Assembly: GCA_027475525.1 (NCBI GenBank)
Contig: JAMWFC010000117.1
Location: 1,784,183-1,848,182, forward strand
Direction: 5' to 3'
DNA: 64,000 bases
Origin: Macrolepiota albuminosa
Taxonomy: Eukaryota; Basidiomycota; Agaricomycetes; Agaricales; Agaricaceae
Shown one piece after another: positions 32,876 through 44,199 of this stretch. The first letter of the stretch is position 1, and each line of letters starts with the position of its first letter. A program made the translations under genes and the position numbers. The notes under the pieces are model-generated. The model saw only the letters and a program-made list of their open reading frames with translations. It did not search any database and was not told the origin of the DNA.

Positions 32876-34962
32876 AACACCTCAAGAGCTGAGAGTAGTA
32901 CTAACAGATAGTGTTGAAAGAATGGAAACAGTAAAATGAAATAATGTCAGAAGAAATAAGAGAATGAATGAAGGGAGAGTAAAGAGATAAGGAGTGAGAA
33001 AAGGAAGAAATGAGGAGTCCCCTGACACCAACTATCTATCCTCAGGAATGTTGCATACTGTGAAGGATATTAGTTGGCTGGCATTAACAGACCACTTACC
33101 TAAGTCTCTTAATTTGCTAACTCCCATAGAGCAAACAGATCTAACAACATGTCTACTCAGTTGATTATCAATCTGGAGTAACAATTTTGTTGCCACCATG
33201 ACATGAGAAATTGAACAGTCTCCTTCTAGCAAATGACTTAGATCAGTTTAACAAACTGCTAGTAGCCAGGTGGCAGGGATTGAGCTGAGAAAACATGAGA
33301 AGTTGAACTTGAGGCCATGGCCATCTAGAGGATACATACAATTGTTAATATTACAAGTCCAATCAGCTAATGTGATATTAGCCATTGTCCAATATGCCAC
33401 TATATAGTGATTCAAGTTTCAAATAAGCCCATCAACCACAATCCCTGCATTGATTCTTGCAATTGATGGGAAATCAAATCTGCCCCCAAGTTGAGTGGTA
33501 AAATCAGTAGTTTCAACATAGGACAAAATGGAAAGCCAAGAATGTTGTGTACCCTTTGAGTCAGATGCTGATCAAGTTTGATAGCATCAGCATGTGTGAT
33601 CAGTTGAAGGGATAGTAATGCCTGACATCTAGCAATTAAGTTTTGGAATATTATTTTTCAGATCAGAGTAAAGGGAGTCTGAGTGGTAAAACTAGGAAAG
33701 GTGAATGAGTTGATCAAATTAAGTAACTCATAGTATCTGGACTTTGAGTTGTCAACCTGCATGCATAGAAAGTTAAATTTGTCAGTAGAGACTGGGACCT
33801 CATGTTCCAAACCAGTCCATAGGTCTACTTCAGGTTTGTTAGTGATAGATGGAAATAAAAGCGTGGGAGGTAGTGAGTTGAGAGCATTTAATACATGAGC
33901 TGTTGTTTTTTCCCAGGAGGTTAACCATTTATAAGCAAGTTGAAATCTCCATTTCAAAAGTGAAATATTGTGAGAGAGTGCAACAAGGTAACCATCATCT
34001 GTCACCTCCATTATAGACAAGGTCAGAGTATTGCAGTTATCTGGGAAGTGTGGATCATTAACTGATTTAGACATACTTTCAATTACAACTGTATCCAGAT
34101 CTAGACTCAAAATGTCATCCAGATATCTATGTTCCAGGCTTGTAATGATTGTTGACTTGAAGGGTGAGATTAGACTGCTTTGTTTGGTAACCCCATCAAC
34201 TACAATTGGTGAGGTAATACCAAACACCATTTTAAGAAAGCATTTGACTAAAGACTGTGCCACCCTATCCAAATTGCAGATCAAGGAGGGTAAATCATAA
34301 GCTGTGCAAGCATTGTAAAAGCTGTAAGGTGAAAGGTAATTGAAACTCTTTATTTGGTCATGCTTAAGTAAGAAGATGGTTTTTTAATTTTGCTGACTCT
34401 AAGTTTTCAAACCTATGAGGAAGCTCATGAGATTGTGAGTCTGAACCCCCAGTTGCATGGCCACCTGTGTATCTGAAATAATTCCAAGTTGTGCTGCATA
34501 TGGGGATAATTTATAATTGAGCCACATTATCAGAGAGTTAGCTAAGAAGTTTGAAATAATCAAACCTCTCCAGTTTAAAAGATTAGTACATATTTCCTCT
34601 TTATAAAAATTAAGTAAGATGTGCATTCTTAAGATTATTTGGAAATCGAGCATTCATTACAGTATAGTTGTGCAGGTCTAAAACTAATTGTAAGACTTGA
34701 TCAGATAAGTTTTTGATGCACCACTTTTTCCAACCATCTAGTCCAGGTGAAGGATGTAGATTCCCCTTTCTAAGCATAGCCTGAAAATTAGGCAAAGTTG
34801 CCATGATAGGCCAAGAAAATGAGTCTTTCTTCACACTATCCTGAACTTGGATTACTGAGGAGGTAAGTAACCATGGTTTTGGTTTATTTGGAGGCAGTGA
34901 CTATTTATATAAGTTTGAAAAAAGCTCTGCAATCTCCTTAGGATTTGTTATTAATATGTCCA

Positions 34963-35116
34963 GATTTTGAGACAAAATCAAAGCAGTGAGTAATGAGACA
35001 AACGTAGAGGCATCTCCTATAAGTTTCTTAGAAGACTCTGATTTTGAGACAAAATCAAAGCAGTGAGTAATGAGACAAACGTAGAGGCATCTCCTATAAG
35101 TTTCTTAGAAGACTCT
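34963..35116. repeat. Exact 77-bp tandem duplication
   Basis: Copies 34963-35039 and 35040-35116, in the LINE. Confidence 0.95.
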
Positions 35117-35737
35117 CAGATAAGACATCAGAAATTCTTTTAAAATTCTGACACTTAGCTCTATCCCAAATTTCCGACTTTTTGGCTGCATATAAGTTAC
35201 TATAATAAGTTTTCCTAGTGTCAACAAAGAATTTTAGTAAATATAATCCAAGTTTTATAGGTAGAGAATTAAATTATTTGCTTAATAAATCAACAATGCC
35301 CTGAGTGAACCATAAGAAGCATTTGGACCAGTGCCTTTTAATATAGATATTGCTTCTTGGAAAATATCTTATGTATTGCAGAGAAAGTGATTTTCTTGTT
35401 TAAGTGACTGAAGAGTTTGTTTCATCCAAACATGTCTACAGCGGCCTGTCCAATGATATTAGTAAGTTTTTCATAGCAAAGTAGGTATGCATTGTCATCA
35501 GTTATTTCCGTATTAAGATTGTCTCTATCCTCATCCACAAGCTTGTCAATCAGATTTGAAAATATTTTAAATTTGCCTTTGTCAGTTTTAAATGGATATT
35601 TTATTCTTGGAGGAGGTAAAGGATCAAACGGGACATTGAGTCCAGGATGAGAAGTTTGACAGGTCTTGATGATGTTAGAAGAGAGGATTAACTTTGCTAC
35701 AATGGCTCTATAGTCAGTGCCAGAAATCCAGATATTG

Positions 35738-35891
35738 TCTGTATAAATTTTGAAGTCAGCTAGATTTTTAGAAGAGGTAATAACTCAATTGATGATATTG
35801 CCACTGTCATTAGATCTGTATAAATTTTGAAGTCAGCTAGATTTTTAGAAGAGGTAATAACTCAATTGATGATATTGCCACTGTCATTAGA
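35738..35891. repeat. Exact 77-bp tandem duplication
   Basis: Copies 35738-35814 and 35815-35891, in the LINE. Confidence 0.95.
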
Positions 35892-36001
35892 TGCCAAGCA
35901 CAACTAGTCCAGTTAATAAACCTGTTGGACTCAGGAGTTCTTTGCCATAAATCAGTCTCATCTGTCACATTGAGAAAATTTAGTAAACTTTGTCTGGCTA
36001 A

Positions 36002-36501
36002 TATCAGGAGACTCCTCATTTCTTCCTTCTTTCACTCCTTATCTCTTCACTCTCCTTTCATTCATTATCTTACTTCTTCTGACATTAGTTCATTTTACTG
36101 TTTCTATTCTTTCAACACTATCTGTTAGTACTATTCTCAGCTCTTGAGGTGCTCTGGTTCTTTAGCTACCATTCAAACAAGTGTGGGCCTCTCAGCACCG
36201 CTTCTAGACTGCTTACACATAAGCCAGAGTTTGCCAGAGTTTGCCCTTTATTTGTGCAACTGTTTGTATAGGCAATTTTTGAGTTTTTAAGATTTTGTTG
36301 TACTGTACAGTTGTTTTCCATGCTTCAGGAGCCCCAGAAGCATCCGACCTGGCATAAGGAATCTCTAGACTTGTTCTCTTTGGATCTTCCTCTGCCAGGT
36401 GAGTAGCTATTATGATATTGTCAGTATATATTCTAATACACTTTGGATCTTCCTCTGCTAGCTGTGTGACTGAGCCACAGCCTCTAGAGGTTGCCCTTAC
36501 A
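36002..36501 (+). repeat. A-family solo LTR in the LINE
   Basis: Plus orientation (TATCAGGAGACTCC .. GCCCTTACA) with exact 5-bp flanks GCTAA (35997-36001, 36502-36506). Shares the extra internal segment with the 32382 copy. Confidence 0.9.
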
Positions 36502-36880
36502 GCTAATACATTGTCTGAAGCTCTTTTCACAGAGGAAACTGTTGCATTAAGGTCTCCAAACAATGACCACAATGTCTTTGTGTGATGTACTAAATCCATG
36601 AGACTTTTTCAGAAATCTCTAGATAATTTGTTGAGTTCAGAATCACATAGTGCATAAACAGTGAATATGCAATAAGTATAAGTAGATGAGGCTGAACTAG
36701 AGCATGGGACAACAACATCAGCAGTGATGACACAAACACAGAAGGTGGCCTGGCAAAGATTAACATGAGAGATGATCTGAATATCCTTATATATGCCTAA
36801 AATGACACTCTATTTCCCTCAATGAGTTGAGCATAGCACCCCATTTTCTTTCAGGATATCATAATTAGAGATAAAAAGAT
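36502..36880 (-). pseudogene. LINE endonuclease remnant
   Basis: Minus strand: a fragment with TLWSLFGDLNATVSS fits the GDLN motif of APE-type endonucleases. Upstream pieces (CQATFCVCVITADVVV, TYCIFTVYA) fit the core strands. Broken by stops. Confidence 0.5.
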
Positions 36881-37493
36881 TTGCACCTGCATAATAGTAG
36901 CAGGCAGGCTAGTGGATCACCAGCAAATCAAGAGGGAAGGCAACAGCCTACCCCAGCCTGAAAAGAATGGCCAACAAACATTTGTTTCACAGTCTCTAGG
37001 CATTCTCAATGCCCACACCTCATGATTTGCATGAAAATATGCCTGAAATGAATGAGGCAGTCCAGATCCATATGGATCATATACATGACCACCTCACTTG
37101 ACTAGTAGATGACTCCTTTGGAGTCAGGTTTAAATTTTCTGCTGGGGTAAGTCCCTGCAAATCTGATGGTAAGCACATATATGCATATGCTGAAGAGCAT
37201 AGATTCTCTTAGTTGAAAGACTGGGCCATGGATGTCGGCTATCACCTAGCAGCCTGCTGCTATGGTGGAGATGACATGAACCAGGAGAGAATATTTGTAT
37301 CACATGAATTTATGGAAGGAGAGGCTCAAAATTGGTTCTGCTGCCATGTCCTTCACATCAATCATGATAAATTGCATTGGATGTTTAAAGAGGTCCTGAT
37401 AGGACTGTATAATCAGTTTATCAATGCTGCAACCATGCAAGAAGCTCATGATGCCTTTAGAAAAGCAGTGTATGATGCCAAGACTGGCGTCCA

Positions 37494-37647
37494 GACCTTC
37501 TATGATAACCTGGTGGGTCATGCACAGAATATGGCTGTCTATCCAGACAAATACACCATTTGCAAGACATGACCTTCTATGATAACCTGGTGGGTCATGC
37601 ACAGAATATGGCTGTCTATCCAGACAAATACACCATTTGCAAGACAT
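37494..37647. repeat. Exact 77-bp tandem duplication
   Basis: Copies 37494-37570 and 37571-37647, in D gag. Confidence 0.95.
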
Positions 37648-37819
37648 CTTAGATGGAATATCAGCAGATATGAGAAGAGCATTGATATGCAATGACAACT
37701 TGTCTCCAAAGGTCAATACAGTAACTGAGTTCTTGGCATACACCATTTAGTATGAGCAGTCAACACAAACTGCAAATCATTATAAACAGTGTAGTTCACG
37801 CCAAGAGCCTGTGAACTGT

Positions 37820-37973
37820 TAAGCCATGAAAGTGGGAACTTTTCTTGTCAAATGGTCAGAGATGGAAAAAAATTGCAATCCACAATTTGTTATATGTAAG
37901 CCATGAAAGTGGGAACTTTTCTTGTCAAATGGTCAGAGATGGAAAAAAATTGCAATCCACAATTTGTTATATG
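37820..37973. repeat. Exact 77-bp tandem duplication
   Basis: Copies 37820-37896 and 37897-37973, in D gag. Confidence 0.95.
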
Positions 37974-38624
37974 TAAATGATTCCAGGAAGCCAGCAGCCT
38001 CGATTAAAACTTGCTGGATTTTTGCCAGTCAGAGATAATTGACCTTTCTGAGTCACAATCAGGTAGCAGCTAGGGAGGGCCCAGTGCCAGGAGCATGTCT
38101 GGTGTGCAAATCTGGTCTAATCATGAGAGCAACCAAAGGAAGCCTGTAGTAAACTCATCTGGATGCTACAATTGTGGTAAAGTTGAGCATTTTACTAAAG
38201 AATGCCCTGCCCTGCCCAAGACATATATCCATGTAGCCCATATGGCTGCAGCTCCTAGTGATGTCATCAGTGACAATGAGGACAAGGAAGTGACAATGAG
38301 GACAAGGAAGTCATCGAGGACACTGAGGAAGAGCTGCAAGATGTGGCTGATAGCTTGAAAGTAGATAATGCAGAAAGTGTTGACATTAATGGCAATGAAT
38401 ATGTTGCAGTGGATGTGTACGACAGCAACTACTATACTTATAATGATGAGGATAAGCACTTGTTTATACTGACAGAATATTAAAGAGATCAATATGTCTG
38501 GATGAGATATGTAACTTTGCAAAAAGCAACTAGTAAGTTGCAGCAGCCATATTATACTTCCAAGGAGAAGGAGTGCTTGGTCACTTACGTTGATGTTAAT
38601 GGACATCTGGCCTGGACTTTGTAG

Positions 38625-39005
38625 AACTCAGAGAGTACCACTATGGATATTATGCCCCATTTTGCTCATGTTAATGCAATACACATTCATGAGTTGGAGA
38701 AGCCATTGATGCTCCAGTTAAGGACTGTAGGAAGCCATGCCATGGTGCAGTTTAGTGCTGAAGTAAGAATAAAGATGTCAGGAATGTTAACCAGAGAGTA
38801 AGTGGATATAACAAATTTTGATAGCTACAATATGATTATTGGTATGCTATTTATGCATAAGAATAAAGTGTCTCTGGACTTTGTGAACAACATGGTCATT
38901 GTAAATGGCATGCCTATAAAGGCAGGAAAAGTAGTGTTATATAACACAGATGGTTGCCTGCAGCACTATTGCACAACAGAGAGGCATTACAACAAATACA
39001 ACTGA
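38625..39005 (+). pseudogene. Element D protease region, broken
   Basis: Directly after TAG: N-S-E-S-T-T where E has D-S-G-S-T-T, so both Asp and Gly of the active site are changed. Later VDITNFDSYNMIIGMLFMHK matches E (MDVANFDRYDMILGTPFMQR). Confidence 0.7.
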
Positions 39006-39017
39006 CTAAATGGTCAC

Positions 39018-40085
39018 TGATGATATCAACTGTGGTTGAGTGTGCTGGACATATATGCAGTACAACACCATCTCTAGCATCTGGCATGCATAGTTGTGAG
39101 GAGTCTTGACAGGGTCCCAATATGCTCAAGCAGATGTGATAGGACAATGCACTAGATGATAGCGTCTCAGATGCTACCTAGCAAACTGTAAGTGCCATAG
39201 TTTAGATGAGGATATATAGAAGAAAACAAATAGTACAGTGTAATGTGCCCATAAATAGCACTATAAATGATGAAGATGAGATAGACAAAGCTAGTGCCCA
39301 ACTTAGGGACAAAGTTAGGCAGAGCTAGTGCGATTTGAACACTAAGTGTAACTGGATACTTGCAAGGTTACAATTTATTGTTATGTACATGTGAAGTAGC
39401 TATCTTTTATACTATGCGCTACTGTATTTTCCAAGATAAGGCCAATGTGGTGCTACCACTTAGCACCTCTCCTCATGGTTCCCTCTAACAGTGACCTGTC
39501 AATGGTGACCTGCAGCATATGAATGATGGCAACCAATGGCATTATAACCCATGGCAACCAATGGTGACTCTACATTAACTTAGAATTATATGGGTCTGCT
39601 CACTCTTAATATAATTTTGATTGGCCAGGCTACTCCAGAATATGGTTGAAAAATTCTCGACAAACACCATGAGTGCTAGTGTTGGTGCTATGCATTGTAT
39701 CAATTTCTGACAATTCCAGATGTTGGATTTGAGTATATCCTGTGCTGTCATCATTGATTCTATTAGACTTCTGATTGAAGTGCCTCATCAAATAGCAGTG
39801 CCTAATGCTGACTCCTTCTGGAAGTGATTAGGGTTTAGTCAGAGTTCACTTCCTGTTATTGTGCTAGCACTATACACTCCAAGCCTCTCAAATCCTTGAA
39901 GTCAGTGAATAGAGGATGCTGAAGGGCTAATAAATAGTGATTCAGGTAAATGAGTAAGACCTGCAATAAAGCATCCAAGCCAGAGCTGTTCTGTATTCAA
40001 TCTGGTCACTAGAGTCTCCCATATATCAAATGTCAGCCAACCTATAATGTTCTTTAATGTGCTCAGTCCAAGTAGAAGCCTATCA
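39018..40085 (-). repeat. C-family LTR, minus orientation, in element D
   Basis: About 1068 bp, inverted relative to the C-family LTR at 44277-45348; ends TGAT..ATCA. Flanks are TCAC (39014-39017) and TCGC (40086-40089), a 4-bp duplication differing by one CpG transition. Matching landmark: GGTTGG near 40040 against CCAACC near 44322. Confidence 0.8.
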
Positions 40086-42250
40086 TCGCAAAAGAGTGAC
40101 TGTTTACGAGGTGTAGGATGAAGAAATTCTACACAATAGTTTACTGGCAGACTTGCTGGCAATTCTGATGCTAGAGGAAGAGTTCCAGAGAACTCTGGAG
40201 CAGGAGAAGCAGCTGGACATGGCTGTGAATAGCCTGGGAAAGCCTAATTGGGTGAAACAACAAGAGAATGAATGTGATAAATACATGGTAGAGTTGCTGA
40301 AATGCCAGCCAACTAGCTCTCAGATGAAGATAGAAGACCTCGTCAAGGACAAGGTATATAGTACAGTAGGAACTGTGGAGAGCACATGATTGCTATAGGA
40401 TCAACCAGTGCCTCAACTAAAAGTGCAATGGGCATATGACCTATGCATGCCACAAGAGTCACATGATTGCTATAGGATCAACCAGTGCCTCAACTAAAAG
40501 TGCAATGGGCATATGACCTATGCATGCCACAAGAGTGAATAAGCTGGTAGCATCAATGGTGACATATATGATAGGAAGAGTACACTTGACCCAGACTGAA
40601 GAAATATACCATCATGTACAGGAGAATGAGATTTTCAAAGCTTTGGATATCATGTTTGATGGTATGTTGCCGAAGGCAAGAAGTGTGCAATTGTTGTTGG
40701 AGACAACAAGAAGAATGAAGAGACAACTAGTCATAATGTTGAATCCAGAAGACCTCACAGAAGAGCACATATGTGCCTTATGGGAATGATTTGAATCAAA
40801 GGTTCAGCTGCATGTAACATGCATAGCAAAGAAGAAAGGTAAGGCTATGAGCCTTACAGAGGAAGATATTTCTCTATTGTGCCAGCAATAGCAGCATGAA
40901 TTTGCTGATATCGTTAACAGAACAAAGGAGGAGCTTCTTTTATGGAAGGAGGTTAATTATGTGATTAACCTTGTTGATAAGAATAAGCAGTACAAGTACC
41001 ACTTGCCTTGCTGTCTGCAAGACCAGCTTTATAAAAAAACAAACCAGTATATAAATGCAAAGTAGTGGAAACTATGACCAGTAGTGCAAGCTGCACCCTT
41101 ACTTTGTATTCTCAAGAAGTATGGGACATTACAAACTGCATTAAATGTACGACAGCATAATGATAATATAGTTAAAGACATAACACCTCTTCCAGACTAA
41201 GAAGTCATATGCAAAGATGTTGCTAAAGCAAAGTACAGGTTAAAAATTGACCTAACAAACACGTATGAACAGGTTTGCATACGTAAAGAAGACATACCAA
41301 AGATGCTGTTCTTGTCTCTGATGGGGACATTTGTGAGCAATATCATGCAAATTGGTAACTGTAATACACCAGCAACATTCCAGAGGTTAATAACTTCTAT
41401 CTTTTGAGACGTAATGAGGAAATTTATGCATATCTATTTAGACAATATATTTATATTTTCAAGTTTCATTGAGGAGCATGAGCAGCATCTATGAGTCATA
41501 TTTGAACAACTCTGTAAAGCAAGCCTCTACCTCAAATGGAAGAAGTGCAAATTATATGCATTTAGTATAGACTGTCTTGGTTATGTCATTGATGAGAAGG
41601 ATATCTATCCAAACACAGACAAACTTGATTTAATTTGAGAGTGGTGTACTCCATGCACATATAATGATATTCAGTAGTTTGTTAGATTAGTGAACTATAT
41701 TGGTAACTTTTTGTCAGATATAATGGCATATACTGGGCCACTGATGGCCATGACCCAGAATGGGTCTTCCATTTACTGGAGACCGCTGCATCAGCAGTGC
41801 TTCAAAATGATTAAGCACATTTGTACAAAGATGCCAGTAATCTGGCCAGTTGACCCACACATTAATGGGCCCATTTGGCTTATATGCAATGCTTCAAAGA
41901 CAGGGGTCAGAGTCATATTTGGCCAAGGCAAAATGTGGCAAACTTGCTGACAAGCAAGATTTATATTCTATAAGTTCACTGCTGCACAGCAGATCTATGC
42001 AGTATATAAGTTAGAAATACTCACTATCTTAGAAGCCCTTCTGAAATGAAAGAATAAATTAATGAGATATAAGATTCATATCATCACAGATCATAAAGCG
42101 CTCAAGTTCTTTAAGACTCAAATGCACTTATCATCATGACAACGTTGCTGAATTAACTACATGTCACAATATTAGTTTAATATCACCTATATAAAAAGGT
42201 GAATTAAACAAGGTCACTGATTGCTTGTCTCAATATTTCAAGAACAATAC
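40086..42250 (+). pseudogene. Element D reverse transcriptase and RNase H, broken
   Basis: A helical linker (LEEEFQRTLEQEKQLD) and then the RT seen in E: EFADIVNRTKEELLLW, QYKYHLPCC, AAPLLCILKK, MGTFVSNIMQIGNCNTP, IYLDNIFIFS (YxDD changed to YLDN), DCLGYVIDE and MAYTGPLMAMTQNGS. RNase H: IHIITDHKALKFFKTQ. More than ten stops, mostly TGA, TAG or TAA from C-to-T or G-to-A changes. Confidence 0.8.
40383..40536. repeat. Exact 77-bp tandem duplication
   Basis: Copies 40383-40459 and 40460-40536, in element D. Confidence 0.95.
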
Positions 42251-44060
42251 TTGAAATGACATGTATAATGTGCATAACTATGTTCAAGCAGACGGACACA
42301 TCAATCCAGAGGGCAAGGACTTGCTCTTGCATAAGTTTCATGAAATCAAAAAACACTCAGTTGAACTATGTGCCATGCAAGTGCAGGAATCATGTTGCAG
42401 CAAGCAACTATAAGAACCATAAGAAGCTTGAAATATCAAGGCTCAGGTGTTGGTGGACTATGAGGCCACCCAGCCATGCAAGAAGATGAGGCAAGATGCA
42501 CCTTCTAGTGGTGTTGAGATGACTCTCCAACATGTGCTAGACTCATATAATTGTCAGCTCATACCAACTGACTTAAGCAGTGCACAATTTTGCACACGTA
42601 TCTAGCAAGAATACAAGAATGAAGATCTCTTACTAGAGATTATGAACAATATCCAGACACATCTATGCTTCAGAATAGAGCAGCAGCTCATTTATCTCAC
42701 CAGACCTACTGAGTCCAAAGTTATCTGCATTCTTTAAAAGCGGTCATTGATCATAACTATCCTAGATCAGGCCCACAAAGTAGTAGGCCACTTCAGAACT
42801 CAGAAAACATTGAATTATGTGCAACACTGGTACTGGTGGCCACAAATGGCCAAGGAAACAAGTCAATTCTGCTTGACATACGAGCTATGTCAACAGTTAA
42901 AAGCATTGATATTGAAGCCATGGGAGAAGCTTCATTTGCTTCCAAGTCCAGTCAAACCCTGGGATTCAATTAGGATGGACTTTATCGGTCTGTTCCTGGA
43001 GTCAAAGAGTTTCAACTATTTGTAGGTAGTAATCTGTAGAATGACTAGTATGGTCCATCTTATCTCTGTGAAGATGACCATGACAGCTTTGAACTTGTCA
43101 TAGATCTATTTCAAGGAAATAGTATGCCTTCATGGACTGTCCAGCTTAATTGTAAGTGATTGAGATACTAAGTTTACTTTCAAATAGTGGAAGGAGCTGC
43201 ACAAGCTGCTTAAAGCAAAGTTGTTCTTGTCGATGTTGTTTCATTTGCAAATAGATGGACAGACAGAATATGCAAATAGAAATATTGCACAGATATTGCA
43301 AGCATTTGTACATTCTGATCAGCAGGACTGGATGAATAGATGTCTACTTGTTGAATTTGCAATAAACATGAGCATATCAGAAACCACAGGATATTCACTC
43401 TTCGAACTCAATAATGACTATATGCTATCCATGATTCATGAACTTCACACTGACAAAGTTATCCATGTTGGAGTTAAACAGTTTGTGTGCAATGTGCTGA
43501 GGAACTTAGCAGATGCCTATGACACAATTATAGAATTGTGTATATAGCAAACAAAGCATGCAAATAATTGCAGACATGATGAACTGGACATCAAGAAAGA
43601 GAACCTAATGTACTTTTTGACAAAGAACTTGACCTGCTGAAAGGCAAAGTGAGCAAGTTATGTCTTAAGTAGATTGGACCATATAGGGTCCTTAAAGCTG
43701 AACTGAGCCTATTTAATTACATGTTGGAACTGCCCTATGCACTGCAGGCATGCAGAATAGTATCTAGATTTCATATGTCACTGTTGCAACTGTACTTTGC
43801 CAGTAGTGACACACTGTTCCTTAATTGTGCAACTCCAGAGCCATATGACTTTGGAACTGGCAATGACCAGGAATGGTTTGTAGATGACCTCATAGGTTAT
43901 AGATGGACAAGGGAAAACCTCAAATTTGAGGTAAGGTAGAGCTTAGGTGATATTACCTGGGAGCTGCTAATAAACTGCAAGGAGCTTGCAGCGCTGGACT
44001 AATATCTAGAGCTCCAGAGTATAAAATACTCTCAACAGCTGGTAAAACATGCATAAAGCA
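42250..44060 (+). pseudogene. Element D integrase and chromodomain, broken
   Basis: Linker (MTLQHVLDSYNCQLIPTDLS) and integrase: LDQAHKVVGHFRTQKTLNYV, WYWWPQMAKE, IRMDFIGLF, DGQTEYANRNIAQILQAF. C-terminal chromodomain from about 43838 (FVDDLIGYRWTRENLKFEV..SLGDITWELL). Stops at many positions. Aligns with E along its whole length. Confidence 0.8.
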
Positions 44061-44199
44061 TGTGAAATGATGAAATGTGGGCAAAGTCTACTTTGATATC
44101 CAGTTATTGACTGAGTGGCTCTTGTTTGTGGTTGTTTACACTACTCGTGGAGTTAGGAGATTTTTTTTATTTTTTCTTCTCCCAAGTCTCAATACACAT

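Larger units (their letters stand above)
32382..33027 (-). repeat. A-family solo LTR in the LINE
   Basis: Reverse orientation of the A LTR (TGTAAG..CTGACA) with exact 5-bp flanks CCAAC (32377-32381, 33028-33032). It holds two 77-bp duplications and an internal segment absent from element A's own LTRs. Confidence 0.9.
33028..36001 (-). pseudogene. LINE reverse transcriptase region, broken
   Basis: Recognisable pieces on the minus strand: near 34760-34680 NLHPSPGLDGWKKWCIKNLS, a typical LINE RT motif (SPG.DGW); near 34640-34400 an RT palm segment with LGIISDTQVAMQLGVQTHNL; near 34010-33900 MEVTDDGYLVALSHN, the xxDD box, then KWRFQLAYKWLTSWEKTTA. The rest is out of frame or lost. Confidence 0.65.
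31160..36880 (-). mobile_element. Non-LTR retrotransposon (LINE), decayed and interrupted
   Basis: Minus-strand order from the 5' side: endonuclease pieces (36880-36502), reverse transcriptase (35990-33030), RNase H (32381-31750) and a cysteine-rich C-terminal domain (31647-31189). Stops and frame changes are everywhere. Two A-family solo LTRs interrupt it (32382-33027 minus, 36002-36501 plus). Five 77-bp duplications fall within these limits. Its 5' end is lost at about 36880, where element D sequence begins soon after. Confidence 0.75.
36960..38624 (+). pseudogene. Element D gag, broken
   Basis: Capsid-like segment 37213-37570 (FMEGEAQNWFCCHVL, HDAFRKAVYDAKTGVQTF) matches E gag (GVQGFYDTLN..HAQNMAVY). 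CCHC knuckle near 38160 (CYNCGKVEHFTKEC), then an acidic region. The gag frame ends at TAG 38622-38624, directly before the protease, as in E. Confidence 0.75.

Noticed and set aside
38270..38310. A 20-bp tandem repeat (GTGACAATGAGGACAAGGAA twice) as another member of the 77-bp series
   Set aside because: Its period is 20, not 77, and it lies in acidic gag sequence where short repeats are common.
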